64,000 nt of DNA from an uncultured Rhodopila sp. (GTDB taxonomy: Bacteria; Pseudomonadota; Alphaproteobacteria; Acetobacterales; Acetobacteraceae), in NCBI RefSeq assembly GCF_903915725.1, contig NZ_CAIWTY010000022.1:1-64000 (forward strand). The letters run 5' to 3'. The notes under the pieces were generated by a model that saw nothing but the letters and a program-made list of their open reading frames with translations, had not been told where the DNA came from and searched no databases. A program made the translations under genes and the position numbers. Of the stretch, positions 26,120 through 35,162 are shown piece after piece. Position 1 is the first letter of the stretch, and the number at the start of each line of letters is the position of its first letter.

Positions 26120-26802
26120 GGCCGGAACGACATCGCACCGGAAAGACCGGATGGCTGCGCGCCGCCGTCATGGGTGCGGATGATGGCATCCTGTCAACGG
26201 CGAGCCTGGTTCTGGGTGTCGCGGCGGCGGACGGCAGCCATAAAAGCGTGCTGGTCGCCGGGATCGCCGGTCTCGTGGCCGGGGCGATGTCGATGGCCGC
26301 GGGCGAGTATGTATCGGTGTCTTCGCAGAAGGATACCGAACAAGCCGATTTGGCTTTGGAGCGAACGGAACTGCGGGTCGACGGCCGCGGCGAGCACAAG
26401 GAACTCGCAGCGATCTATGTCGGCCGCGGGCTTGATCCGGCGCTTGCCAGGAAGGTGGCGCACCAACTAATGGCGCATGATGCGCTGGGTGCACATGCCC
26501 GAGACGAACTGGGCATTTCCGAGGCACTGGAGGCGCGTCCAATTCAGGCGGCCCTGGCGTCGGCGACGAGTTTTGCCCTGGGTGCCGCCATGCCTTTAGC
26601 CGTTACGACCTTTGCGCCCGTGCGCTGGCTGATCATCGCCGTGGCGGCGACTTCTCTGGTCTCCCTGGCGGTGCTGGGTGCTTTGGCAGCCCACACCGGT
26701 GGCGCGCGGATCATTTCGGGCGCTTTGAGGGTTGCATTTTGGGGTGCGCTGGCAATGGGGGTGACAACCGGCGTCGGCGTTTTATGCGGATCGATCCGCT
26801 GA
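26116..26802 (+). CDS. VIT1/CCC1 family iron/manganese transporter
   Basis: Predicted 228-residue membrane protein of the vacuolar iron transporter family. The opening GWLRAAVMGADDGILSTASLVLG is diagnostic, followed by a helical cytoplasmic stretch rich in Glu (EYVSVSSQKDTEQADLALERTEL) that forms the metal-binding domain, then three further hydrophobic helices. It probably moves Fe2+ or Mn2+ out of the cytoplasm. ATGA overlap with the P-type ATPase gene. Confidence 0.9.
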   Translation: MRPERHRTGKTGWLRAAVMGADDGILSTASLVLGVAAADGSHKSVLVAGIAGLVAGAMSMAAGEYVSVSSQKDTEQADLALERTELRVDGRGEHKELAAIYVGRGLDPALARKVAHQLMAHDALGAHARDELGISEALEARPIQAALASATSFALGAAMPLAVTTFAPVRWLIIAVAATSLVSLAVLGALAAHTGGARIISGALRVAFWGALAMGVTTGVGVLCGSIR

Positions 26803-26882
26803 TCTTGGGCACTGCTCGATAGGGCGCTGTGCCTCCGTCAATTGAGTCGCGCCTCGCCTGCGCGAGTGAAAGCGGGAACCCG

Positions 26883-27707
26883 ATGGACATGGGCGAAACA
26901 CTCGACAAACGCGCGCGGCCGGCAGTTCGGCCGCCTGACGGAAGCCTCCGGAATGCGCCGAAGATGGCGGTCAGGCATCTGGATTTCTACTATGGCGACA
27001 GCCACGCGCTGAAGGACGTCTCACTGGATTTGTTCCCCCGCCAGGTGACCGGTCTGATTGGCCCGTCCGGCTGCGGCAAATCAACTCTGCTGCGGGTTTT
27101 GAACCGGATGTACGACCTGTATCCGGCGCAGCATGTAACCGGCGAAGTAACGCTCGATGGTCACGACATTCTGGGTTCGGCGGTCAACCTGCGGCGTCTG
27201 CGCAGCCGCGTCGGCATGGTGTCACAGGAGCCGACGACCTTCCCGATGTCGATCCATGACAACATCGCCTTCGGCGTCAAGCTGCACGAGCATCTCTCGC
27301 GCGCGGAACGGGATCTTCGGGTCGAATCAGCGCTGACCGCCGCCGGCCTTTGGATGGAAGTAAAGGATCGGCTACGCGAGCCGGCGGGCGCGTTGTCAGG
27401 CGGGCAGCAGCAACGCTTATGCATCGCCCGCACATTGGCGACCCGGCCCGAGGTTATTCTTCTGGATGAGCCCACGAGTGCGCTGGATCCGATCAGCATG
27501 GCGAAGATCGAGGACCTGATCGATGATTTGAAGAAGACCATCACGATCGCACTGGTAACCCATAATATGCAGCAAGCAGCCCGGTGCGCCGATAACGTGG
27601 CGTTTTTCTATCTGGGGGAGGTCGTGGAGTTTGGCCTGGCGGCCGACATATTCACGTCTCCTAAGCAGGCTCGCACACAGAACTATATAACCGGCAAGTT
27701 CGGCTGA
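26883..27707 (+). CDS. pstB: Phosphate ABC transporter ATP-binding protein
   Basis: Predicted 274-residue PstB. Walker A is [17 protein letters not shown], the Q-loop lies in [21 protein letters not shown], the signature motif is [17 protein letters not shown] and Walker B is [15 protein letters not shown], followed by H-loop VTHNMQQA. The RVLNRMYDL and FPMSIHDN segments are typical of PstB. No pstS, pstC or pstA lies in the window, so it either joins components encoded elsewhere or acts with the PhoU-like protein of this operon. Start at 26883 chosen over a longer GTG start at 26829 because of nearby purine-rich sequence; uncertain. Confidence 0.9.
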   Translation: MDMGETLDKRARPAVRPPDGSLRNAPKMAVRHLDFYYGDSHALKDVSLDLFPRQVTGLIGPSGCGKSTLLRVLNRMYDLYPAQHVTGEVTLDGHDILGSAVNLRRLRSRVGMVSQEPTTFPMSIHDNIAFGVKLHEHLSRAERDLRVESALTAAGLWMEVKDRLREPAGALSGGQQQRLCIARTLATRPEVILLDEPTSALDPISMAKIEDLIDDLKKTITIALVTHNMQQAARCADNVAFFYLGEVVEFGLAADIFTSPKQARTQNYITGKFG

Positions 27708-27723
27708 GTGCGGCCTGCGCGGC

Positions 27724-28988
27724 CTAGTACAGCGTTTCCATAAACCGACTCGTATCACGCGGCCTCGCCGATCTTGTAGGTCCAGGTATGGATCACCGGT
27801 TCGCTGTTGACGTCATCAAGGTATGCCATGATCCGGGATTTGAGTTCGGCTTTGGAAGCGACCCGGATGTGACGCAGCATCGACCGCGCCATCTTGGAGA
27901 AGAACCCCTCCACGAGATTGAGCCAGGAACCGTGCTTGGGCGTGAACACGAGCGAAAAGCGGCCTTCGGGTTGGGCATCCAGCCATGCCCGGGTTTCCTT
28001 CGAAACGTGCGCTGAGTGATTGTCCAGGATCAGCTTGATGGCGGTTTCCGCGGGATAGGCTGCATCGAGCTGCTTGAGGAAATTGACGAACTCCCGCGAC
28101 CGGTGCCGCTCCTCGACACGCGCGTGGACTTTGCCGGTAAGCAGGTCGATGCCGGCGAGCAGGCTCAGTGTGCCATGACGTTTGTATTCATGGTCGCGTG
28201 CGAAGCCCTCATGCTCGCCTGGCTTCGGGGGCAAGTCGGGCGCGGTGCTTTCGATCGCCTGGATGCCGGGCTTCTCGTCGTATGAAATGATGGCTACGTT
28301 CGAGGTCTCGGATTGGCTTTCGCGCAGAACTGCGACCTCACGATAGACGCAGAGCACCTCAGCCATTTTCGTCTCGAACGCCTCGTCGCGCCGCTCGAGA
28401 TAGTAGCGCATCTTGTGGGGTTTGACGTCGTTGCGGGCGAGGATTTTGCAGACCGTGCCTTGGACGATATTGGCCATGCAAGGATGTCCCGCAGCCCCGG
28501 CGTGCTCGCGCGCATGGCGCGCCAGCAGCCGTGTCGTCCAAAGCTCGTGCGGATATCCCAGGTCCTTGGCCTTTTGGCAGGCCAGCGAAACCAGCCACGC
28601 CCTGGCGTCAGCGGTGATCTCCGGCGCCTTGCCCGGCCGCGGGCTGTCGTCGAGCGCGGCCATCACGCCGAGGCGGACGGCGCGATCAAGGCACCGCTTG
28701 ACCGTCTGATGGGTCACCCCAACTGCCTCGCCCACCGCGTAGGTTGACGGGTCGGACTGATAAGCCAGCAGGATGCGGGCTCGCTCGACCCAACTGGCCG
28801 GTGCCGTGCGCGACCGCGCAATCGCCTCCAGTTGAGTCAAATCCTCTTCGCCGATCGAGATCTCGATCACCCGTCGCGTTGCTGCCATGTGACCCGCCAT
28901 CAAGTCAGTTTCCGGCAAGGCTACAACATGTTGGGTGGTCTGGAGAATCCCCCCGCAACTGATTGGTTTCACAGAATCGATGTACTAG
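27724..28988. mobile_element. IS630-family insertion sequence
   Basis: A complete element of about 1.26 kb with one transposase gene on the minus strand. Its termini are short imperfect inverted repeats (GTACAGCG at the left, GTACATCG reading in from the right). It is bounded by CTAG on both sides, as expected from IS630-type insertion into the TA of a CTAG target. The right CTAG is also the first four bases of a 19-bp regulatory element copy, so insertion occurred exactly at the edge of that site. Confidence 0.85.
27755..28900 (-). CDS. IS630-family transposase
   Basis: Predicted 381-residue DDE transposase that looks intact. An N-terminal helix-turn-helix region (YAVGEAVGVTHQTVKRCLDRAV) precedes the catalytic core, where the acidic residues lie in ISYDEKPGIQA, LILDNHSAH and WLNLVEGFFSKMAR. 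The start could be 28900 or the ATG at 28888; a longer frame to 28972 would cover most of the distance to the right end and is less likely. Intactness suggests recent arrival. Confidence 0.9.
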   Translation of the reverse strand: MAGHMAATRRVIEISIGEEDLTQLEAIARSRTAPASWVERARILLAYQSDPSTYAVGEAVGVTHQTVKRCLDRAVRLGVMAALDDSPRPGKAPEITADARAWLVSLACQKAKDLGYPHELWTTRLLARHAREHAGAAGHPCMANIVQGTVCKILARNDVKPHKMRYYLERRDEAFETKMAEVLCVYREVAVLRESQSETSNVAIISYDEKPGIQAIESTAPDLPPKPGEHEGFARDHEYKRHGTLSLLAGIDLLTGKVHARVEERHRSREFVNFLKQLDAAYPAETAIKLILDNHSAHVSKETRAWLDAQPEGRFSLVFTPKHGSWLNLVEGFFSKMARSMLRHIRVASKAELKSRIMAYLDDVNSEPVIHTWTYKIGEAA

Positions 28989-29003
28989 GTAGTTTCCAAG
29001 TCT
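28985..29003 (+). promoter_or_regulatory. 19-bp element (copy 6), probably a relic
   Basis: CTAGGTAGTTTCCAAGTCT, the weakest copy (CCAAG instead of CCGAN). It abuts the IS630 right end and is followed within about ten bases by similarity to the middle of an ABC-2 permease, leaving no room for a promoter and start codon. Probably the remnant of a control region joined to a pseudogene by deletion. Confidence 0.45.
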
Positions 29004-29006
29004 GTT

Positions 29007-29910
29007 TTTCGACGATCCCCCAGACGATCGCCGTGCGCGACATCGTCCCATCGATGAACGCCGGAAGGTTCACTTTCATAATCGACATTCCGGTCGATTT
29101 CGAGCAGGGGGTGCTGCATGGGCGCAGTCCGGACATTCAGGTCGATGTCGATGCGACGGCCATGGCGCAGCCGGCCCGGGATCGAGCGACGCGCAGCAGA
29201 TCATCACAACGGAAATCGCCGGGTTCCTGGCAAACAGCGAAAATGTGCCGCTGTCCACAGTCAATCTCGATGTGCGCATCGCCTTCAATCCGAATGTAAC
29301 GACCGCATGGTTCAGCAGCGTCATGGGCATCATCAACAACGTCACCATGCTGGCGATCATCATGTCCGGTGCAGCGATCATCCGCGAACGCGAGCACGGC
29401 ACGATGGACCACCTGCTCTCCATGCCGTTGACGCCATTCGAAATTGCCACGTCGAAGGTGTGGGCGAACGGTCTTGTCATCACCGTCGCGGTCGGGGTTT
29501 AGCTCTATGTGGTCGTGCGCATGATCCTGGGCATTCCGATTGCCGGCTCGATCCCGCTTTTCATGGTCGGGGTTGTAATCTACCTCTTCTTTGCAACAGC
29601 CGTCGGGATCTTCCCGGGCACGGTTACACGCTCGATGCCGCAAATGGGGCTGCTGTTCATGCTGGTCTTTATGCCGATGAACATGCTTTCCGGCAGCAAC
29701 ACGCCGCTCGAAAGCATGCCCGTGTGGCTGTCGACCGTGATGCAGGCCTCCCCATCGACGCACTTCGTTTCCTTCACTTAATCGATACTGTACCGAGGTG
29801 CCGGGATCAGCATCGTCTGGCCGCAGTTTCTTGTGGTCGCGCTTGTCGGGGGCTTGTTCTTCGCCTTGGCGCTGTGGCGCTTCCGATCGGTTGCCGCTAA
29901 GACCACGTAA
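29007..29910 (+). pseudogene. ABC-2 type transporter permease, decayed
   Basis: Remains of an ABC-2 permease of the YhhJ/YbhR type. Recognisable pieces in order: VRDIVPSMNAGRFTFIIDIP and HGRSPDIQVDVDATAMAQ in one frame; NVPLSTVNLDVRIAFNPN, then VTMLAIIMSGAAIIREREHG and MDHLLSMPLTPFEIATSKVW in another; then, after a TAG at 29500, IPLFMVGVVIYLFFATAVG and MLVFMPMNMLSGSNTPLES; and after a TAA at 29779, a final hydrophobic segment. The N-terminus with the first helix is missing and there is at least one frameshift. No ABC ATPase or membrane-fusion gene remains beside it. Confidence 0.85.
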
Positions 29911-29916
29911 GTCTCT

Positions 29917-32900
29917 TCAGTGCCCGATCCCGCCCGCATCGGCATCCACCGCGGCCAGCGCCATCCGCGCCAGGGCGGGAAGCGACTTCGTATCCGTCTT
30001 CGCCATGATCGATGCGCGATGGTTCTCCACCGTGCGCTGGCTGATCCCCAGGTCGGCGGCGATGTTCTTGCTGGGCTGACCGGCAAGAACCATGTCCATG
30101 ATCTGCCGCTGCCGCGGCGTCAGCCTCGCAACGTGGCTCGCCGCATCGTTACGCCAAGCTGACAGTTTGCCCGAATCGCGGGACCGTTCCAGCGCGAGAT
30201 CGACACTCGCAAGCAATTCATCCCGGCTGATCGGCTTTTCGATGAAGTCCGACGCGCCCGCCTTCATTGCCTCCACAGCGATCGCAACATCGCTGTTGCC
30301 GGTTATCATGATCGCCGGCAGGGCATGGCCTGCCTCGCGCAAGCGGCGCAACAACGTCAGGCCATTCATTCCGCGAAGGTAGGCGTCGATCACGAGACAG
30401 GCCGCCCGCCCCGGATGGAAGGCGGCAAGGAACGCCTCGCACGTTTCGTAATCCTCGACGTCCCGGTCATCATCTTCAAGCACGGCGCGGATCGCCCCGC
30501 GGATGCTGTCATCGTCGTCAACGACGTAGATCACCGGCGGACCGCCAGCCGCATCTTCAGCGTGCCGCGGCGCATGCGCAACGGCCAGCGACAGCGGCAG
30601 CAGACGCTGGATCGTCAGCGCCAACTCATTCAGCTTTACCGGCTTGTTGAGTTGGATGCAGTGCTGAAGCGCAACCGTGCTCGCGGTCGCGGCTGAAATG
30701 TCGCCCGTCAGGATTATCGCCGGAACCGGGTAGCCAAGCGCTTCCCTGATCATCCCCGCAACGACCGCGCCATTCAGGCCGTTCGGCAGATTGAAGTCCG
30801 CGAGAACAAGATCCGGCTTCACCATCCCCCCGCCGATCAGTTCCCGTGCCTTGACTCCGTCATACGCCGTTACGATGTCATGGCCTTCGTCTTGCAGAAA
30901 GTCCTCCAGCAGCCCCCGTATATCCGGGTCATCCTCGATAACGAGAATCGAGCCGGTATGGTGATCGCCTTTGACTCCTCCCGGGGCGGCTTCCTCGGGC
31001 GCCGGGGCGGTCGCGGTGGCTGGCAGCTTGATCTCGATGGAGAAAACCGATCCGCGGCCCGCGACCGATCGCACGCGAACCTGATGACCCAGAAGCGCGC
31101 CAAGCCGTTGCACGATGGAAAGGCCGAGACCAAGGCCGCGGCTTCGTTCCCGCGCCGGATTGTCGAGCTGGCGGTATTCGTCGAAGATCGCCTGAAGCTG
31201 GTGGTCGGGAATGCCGATCCCGGTGTCCCAGACTTCGATGCTGAGGGTCTCCGTGTGGCGGCGGCAGCCCAGCAGGATCTTGCCGCGCCTGGTGTATTTC
31301 AAAGCGTTCGACAGCAGGTTACGGATCATCTGCTCCAGCAGGCGGGGATCGCTGCTGATCGTCAGGCTGCACGGCACCACCCGAAGCGACAGCCCCCGCG
31401 CCCGTGCATGATAGGCGAATTCATCCCGCAATCGGTCCAACAAGCTCTCGATCGGGAAATCGATGATCTCGGCATGCACGATGCCCGCATCGATCTCGTT
31501 GATGTCGAGCAGGGTGTTCAGCATGCCCGACATCGCGCCCAGCGTCTCCTCCAGGCGCACGACCAGAGTCTTGCCCTTTTCGCTGTCAACATGTTTCGCC
31601 AGCAGCCCTTGCACGAGCGCGAGCGTTTGCAGCGGCTGGCGCAGGTCATGGCTCGCCGCCGCAAGAAAACGAGACTTGGCAGTATTGGCCTGATCGGCTT
31701 GTTGCTTGGCAATACCAAGCTCGTCGGCGATGCGCCGCCTTTCGGTGATGTCGGCGAAGGTGATGACAACACCCTCCACGGCATCGTTTTGCGCCCGATA
31801 GGGCAGCACCCGGCGGATGAAGCAGGATCCGTCCCGCGTTGCAATCTCGCGCTCGATCGGGACAAGCGTGCGCAATACGGCGGTGGCATCGGCCACCAGA
31901 TTGCCGTCCGCGGCGAGAGAATTCAGGTCCGAGAGCGGGCGGCCAACATCGCCCGGGAGAATTGCAAACAGCGCCCTGGTCGCCGGGGTGAAAAACCGGA
32001 TGTTCAAGTTGCGGTCCAAAAACAGCGTCGCCACGTCGGTGCTGTAAAGGACATTCTGCAAGTCATCGGAGGTTGTTCGTTGCCGTTCCAGCGTCTCCTG
32101 CAACTGGCTGTTCAGCGCGGTCAGTTCCTCGTTCAGGGATTGCAATTCCTCTTTCGAGGTCAGCAGCTCCTCGTTCGTCGATTGATATTCCTCCTGCACC
32201 GACAGGGCTTCTTCGTTGACCGCCTTCTGCTCCTCGCCGGAAATCTCCAGGTTATGGATCGCACCTTGCAGTTCGGTCCGGGTTGCTTCCAGCTCCCGCT
32301 CCAGTTCGGCGACCCGCGGCACATCATGGGATACACCCGGCTTTGCGGCTACCGCTTCGGCCTTCGGGTCATCGACGAAACAGACCAGCAGCAGCTCCTC
32401 GCCGTCGCTGCGGACCGGTTGCACGTCGATGCTGAACGCTCCCGAACGGATGTCGTCGCCCGTCCGGCCGCCTGGAATGCTGATGCGCGCATTCTCCTGG
32501 CTCGCCTGCTGGATCGCCGAGCGAAGCTTGGTTCGTATGCCCTGCCGGGCCATGGCGAGCAGATCGTTCGAGGGTTGCCCGGGCACGACGCGCAGATAAC
32601 GGTCCGTCGCGCCGAGGGAGTAGAGGCATTCGTGCTTGCGGTTGATCAGCACGGCCGCGGGCGCATAGGTCTCCATCACCATGCACCGGCATAACTCCGC
32701 CAAAACGGCTTGTCGTGAGGGCGCAACGGCCTGGCCCGGTCGAACCGGTGCCCGCACGCCGTCGCCGCCACGAATGAACCCAAGCTCCCCGGGGCGGCTG
32801 CGCCCGACGTGCCTGAATATACGCTGCGCCTTCGAAACTACCTCGAACCGGTCGTCATCGGCGCCCGCGGTCTCCGACGTTCCCAGCAGCAGGATGCCGC

Positions 32901-34281
32901 CCTCGCGCAACGCGAAATGGAACAGCGCCAGGACTTTCGCCTGCGCCTCCGGCCGCAGATAAATCAGCAAATTCCGGCAGGAAATAAAATCGAGCCGTGA
33001 GAACGGCGGGTCCGCCAGCACATCCTGCACCGTAAAGACCACGGCGGCGCGCAGCTCCTGCGAGACGCGATAGTGCTTTTCTTCCTTTGAGAAGAAGCGG
33101 GCCAGCCGAGACGGCGATATCTCCGCTTCGATCTTGTCCGGATACAAACCGTCCCGGGCCGTGGCGATCGCATCAGGATCGACATCGGAAGCAAACACCT
33201 GAAGCTTGATACTGAGCTTGGCGGCGGCGATGGCCTCCTGGAACAGCATAGCCAGGGAATACGTTTCTTCGCCCGTGCTGCACCCCGCAATCCAGATCCG
33301 GATCGGCTTGTCAGGCGCATGGTTGCGCACCAGTTCCGGGATTGTCGCTTCCGCCAGCAGATCGAAGACGGAAGGATCGCGGAAAAAGCTGGTAACGTTG
33401 ATGAGGAGATCCTTGGCGAGAAGGACAAGCTCGTCCTCGTTGGTGTGCAGCATTTGCAGGTAGCGATCCATGTCCGAAACGTCGATTGCAGCCATGATCA
33501 TCCGCCGCTCGATCCGCCGTTGCAGCGTGCCGGGCTTGTAGAGCGTGAAATCGTACGGGGTCTTGCTGCGCAGCAGCTCGATGATTTCGATCAACCGGCT
33601 GCCGGCGGCATCCTGCGATCCGTTCCGCTCGGCGCCAGCGTCGCGGGCATGCTTTGCAAGGATGTCCGGAATCCCGGCGACGGCCGACACGGCATCGACG
33701 CTGCCCGTCAGGATGGCATTGCGGGGCATGCCGCCATAGCCGGCCTCGTCGGGATCCTGCGCAATGACGAAACCACCTTTTTCCTTGACCGCCTTCAGGC
33801 CGAGACTGCCATCGGCGCCCGTGCCGGAAAGAATGACGCAGACGGCGCGCGGGCCGAAGGCAGTCGCCATCGACTGCAGCAGGAAATCGAAGGGCAGACG
33901 GGCGCCGTGACGCGCCCTGGGTTGGGAGAGGTGAAGGATGTCGTCAACAACCGACAGGTAGGCACCCGGCGGAATGATATAAAGATGGTCCCGCTCGATC
34001 GTCTGGCCATTGTTCACCTGCGACACGGTCATTGTCGTGTGGCTGGCCAGCAGATCCACCATCATGCTCTCATGGTCCGGATCGAGGTGCTGGACCAGGA
34101 TGAAGGCCATGCCGCTGTCGGCTGGCAGCGCGGCGAGAAATTTCCTGCATGCATCGAGGCCGCCGGCCGAAGCGCCGATGCCGACGATCGGGAAATCCGC
34201 TTCCCGCGACGGAGGTCCGCGCGGGAGCAACGGCCGATCCGGGGCGGCCGCCTTGGCCCGGTCCGATAGACTGGCTGCCAT
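29917..34281 (-). CDS. Giant CheB-CheR-PAS-histidine kinase-receiver-receiver-FixJ output protein
   Basis: Predicted 1,454-residue signalling protein. Order: CheB-like methylesterase (about 30-215; IVGIGASAGG, ILSGTGADG); CheR-like methyltransferase (about 230-490; IWIAGCSTGEETYSLAML, DFISCRNLLIYL); coiled coil of EEL/LNE repeats and a PAS domain (about 650-850); histidine kinase with His878 in SHDLRQPLQ, then NLLSNALKYT and GLGLGLSIVQ; receiver 1 (Asp near 1161 in VLADFNLPNG); receiver 2 (VVDDDDSIRG, Asp near 1298 in CLVIDAYLRG, then MITGNSD and EKPIS) joined to a LuxR helix-turn-helix (about 1389-1450; SKNIAADLGISQRTVENHRA, then SLPALARMALA). The last two resemble FixJ closely. The ATG at 34281 has AGGA ten bases upstream; a GTG at 34305 is possible. 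No haem PAS signature was recognised. Confidence 0.9.
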   Translation of the reverse strand: MAASLSDRAKAAAPDRPLLPRGPPSREADFPIVGIGASAGGLDACRKFLAALPADSGMAFILVQHLDPDHESMMVDLLASHTTMTVSQVNNGQTIERDHLYIIPPGAYLSVVDDILHLSQPRARHGARLPFDFLLQSMATAFGPRAVCVILSGTGADGSLGLKAVKEKGGFVIAQDPDEAGYGGMPRNAILTGSVDAVSAVAGIPDILAKHARDAGAERNGSQDAAGSRLIEIIELLRSKTPYDFTLYKPGTLQRRIERRMIMAAIDVSDMDRYLQMLHTNEDELVLLAKDLLINVTSFFRDPSVFDLLAEATIPELVRNHAPDKPIRIWIAGCSTGEETYSLAMLFQEAIAAAKLSIKLQVFASDVDPDAIATARDGLYPDKIEAEISPSRLARFFSKEEKHYRVSQELRAAVVFTVQDVLADPPFSRLDFISCRNLLIYLRPEAQAKVLALFHFALREGGILLLGTSETAGADDDRFEVVSKAQRIFRHVGRSRPGELGFIRGGDGVRAPVRPGQAVAPSRQAVLAELCRCMVMETYAPAAVLINRKHECLYSLGATDRYLRVVPGQPSNDLLAMARQGIRTKLRSAIQQASQENARISIPGGRTGDDIRSGAFSIDVQPVRSDGEELLLVCFVDDPKAEAVAAKPGVSHDVPRVAELERELEATRTELQGAIHNLEISGEEQKAVNEEALSVQEEYQSTNEELLTSKEELQSLNEELTALNSQLQETLERQRTTSDDLQNVLYSTDVATLFLDRNLNIRFFTPATRALFAILPGDVGRPLSDLNSLAADGNLVADATAVLRTLVPIEREIATRDGSCFIRRVLPYRAQNDAVEGVVITFADITERRRIADELGIAKQQADQANTAKSRFLAAASHDLRQPLQTLALVQGLLAKHVDSEKGKTLVVRLEETLGAMSGMLNTLLDINEIDAGIVHAEIIDFPIESLLDRLRDEFAYHARARGLSLRVVPCSLTISSDPRLLEQMIRNLLSNALKYTRRGKILLGCRRHTETLSIEVWDTGIGIPDHQLQAIFDEYRQLDNPARERSRGLGLGLSIVQRLGALLGHQVRVRSVAGRGSVFSIEIKLPATATAPAPEEAAPGGVKGDHHTGSILVIEDDPDIRGLLEDFLQDEGHDIVTAYDGVKARELIGGGMVKPDLVLADFNLPNGLNGAVVAGMIREALGYPVPAIILTGDISAATASTVALQHCIQLNKPVKLNELALTIQRLLPLSLAVAHAPRHAEDAAGGPPVIYVVDDDDSIRGAIRAVLEDDDRDVEDYETCEAFLAAFHPGRAACLVIDAYLRGMNGLTLLRRLREAGHALPAIMITGNSDVAIAVEAMKAGASDFIEKPISRDELLASVDLALERSRDSGKLSAWRNDAASHVARLTPRQRQIMDMVLAGQPSKNIAADLGISQRTVENHRASIMAKTDTKSLPALARMALAAVDADAGGIGH

Positions 34282-34391
34282 TGTGGATACGTCCTGTAGG
34301 GCCACCGAACCAGCAGCCAGGGAAAATCAGCCTAGCACACGCACAATAAAACGGCCATCCCCAGTCCGCATTGATCTGCCGCAGTCGCTGC

Positions 34392-34410
34392 CTGAGTAGT
34401 TTCCGAGGAT
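34392..34410 (+). promoter_or_regulatory. 19-bp regulatory element (copy 7), BON gene
   Basis: CTGAGTAGTTTCCGAGGAT on the plus strand, 80-98 bases before the BON gene at 34490. It also lies 111-129 bases upstream of the divergent giant kinase gene, so autoregulation is conceivable. CTAAGG at 34433 is a weak -10 candidate. Confidence 0.72.
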
Positions 34411-34489
34411 GCACCCGGGGGCCGCCCATCGACTAAGGGTATCGCGCGTCGCTACTTCCGGCGAAGCATCTGAAACCATTGGAGCAAAC

Positions 34490-35140
34490 ATGCCCTTAGA
34501 CAAGCAATTGCAGCAGGCCGTGCTGGCGGAATTGGGCTGGGATCCGAGCGTGAATGCTGCGCACATCGGTGTGACCGCTAACGCGGGGGTCGTGACTCTC
34601 ACCGGCCATGTCGAAACATATGCGGAGAAGGAGGCGGCCGAATCCGCCGCCTGGCGCGTTCGTGGCGTCAAGGCGGTCGCGGAGGAAATGCTGGTGGAAC
34701 TTCCGTTCGAACGGGTACGTGGCGACGATGAGATTGCTGCCGCGGTGATCGAACGGCTCGCCTGGGATGCGTCGGTGCCGGCTGATGCGGTCTCGGTGAA
34801 GGTCGAGCAGGGCTGGGTGACCCTGACCGGATCGGTGACTTGGCAGTATCAGAAGGAAGCGGCCGGACAGGATGTGGCCAGGCTGCACGGGGTCATCGGG
34901 CTTGCCAACCAGCTTGTCGTCACTCCCGCTGTCAACGTGCCGGACATAACCCGCACGATACGCGACGCCTTGCGCCGGTCGTGCTTGCTGCACGACGAGA
35001 ACATCACCGTCAGGGCCGACGGCGGTCATATTCACCTGATCGGAACGGTTGGTTCCGCCTATGAGCGGCGGATTGCCTCGGTGACCGCATGGGCCGCCCC
35101 GGGGGCGACCGGCGTCACCAACGACCTCGCGATTCTCTGA
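34490..35140 (+). CDS. Triple BON-domain protein
   Basis: Predicted 216-residue protein with three BON domains (about residues 3-70, 80-145 and 150-215), each showing the pattern VxVxxGxVTLTGxVxxxxxKxxAxxxAxxxxGVxxVxNxL, for example GVVTLTGHVETYAEKEAAE and GWVTLTGSVTWQYQKEAAG. No signal peptide is seen, so it is probably cytoplasmic, unlike OsmY. BON proteins are linked to osmotic and general stress. Start at 34490 has GGAG seven bases upstream. A receiver protein follows after 22 bases. Confidence 0.88.
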   Translation: MPLDKQLQQAVLAELGWDPSVNAAHIGVTANAGVVTLTGHVETYAEKEAAESAAWRVRGVKAVAEEMLVELPFERVRGDDEIAAAVIERLAWDASVPADAVSVKVEQGWVTLTGSVTWQYQKEAAGQDVARLHGVIGLANQLVVTPAVNVPDITRTIRDALRRSCLLHDENITVRADGGHIHLIGTVGSAYERRIASVTAWAAPGATGVTNDLAIL

Positions 35141-35162
35141 CGCATGAGCGGGCGGAAAACCA

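Noticed and set aside
28901-28972. N-terminal extension of the IS630 transposase frame to 28972
   Set aside because: It lies between the transposase start and the IS end, has no family similarity and no ribosome binding site.
30880-32694. A 604-codon plus-strand frame opposite the giant kinase
   Set aside because: It mirrors a clear multi-domain protein on the other strand, has no domain signature and is typical antisense openness in GC-rich DNA.
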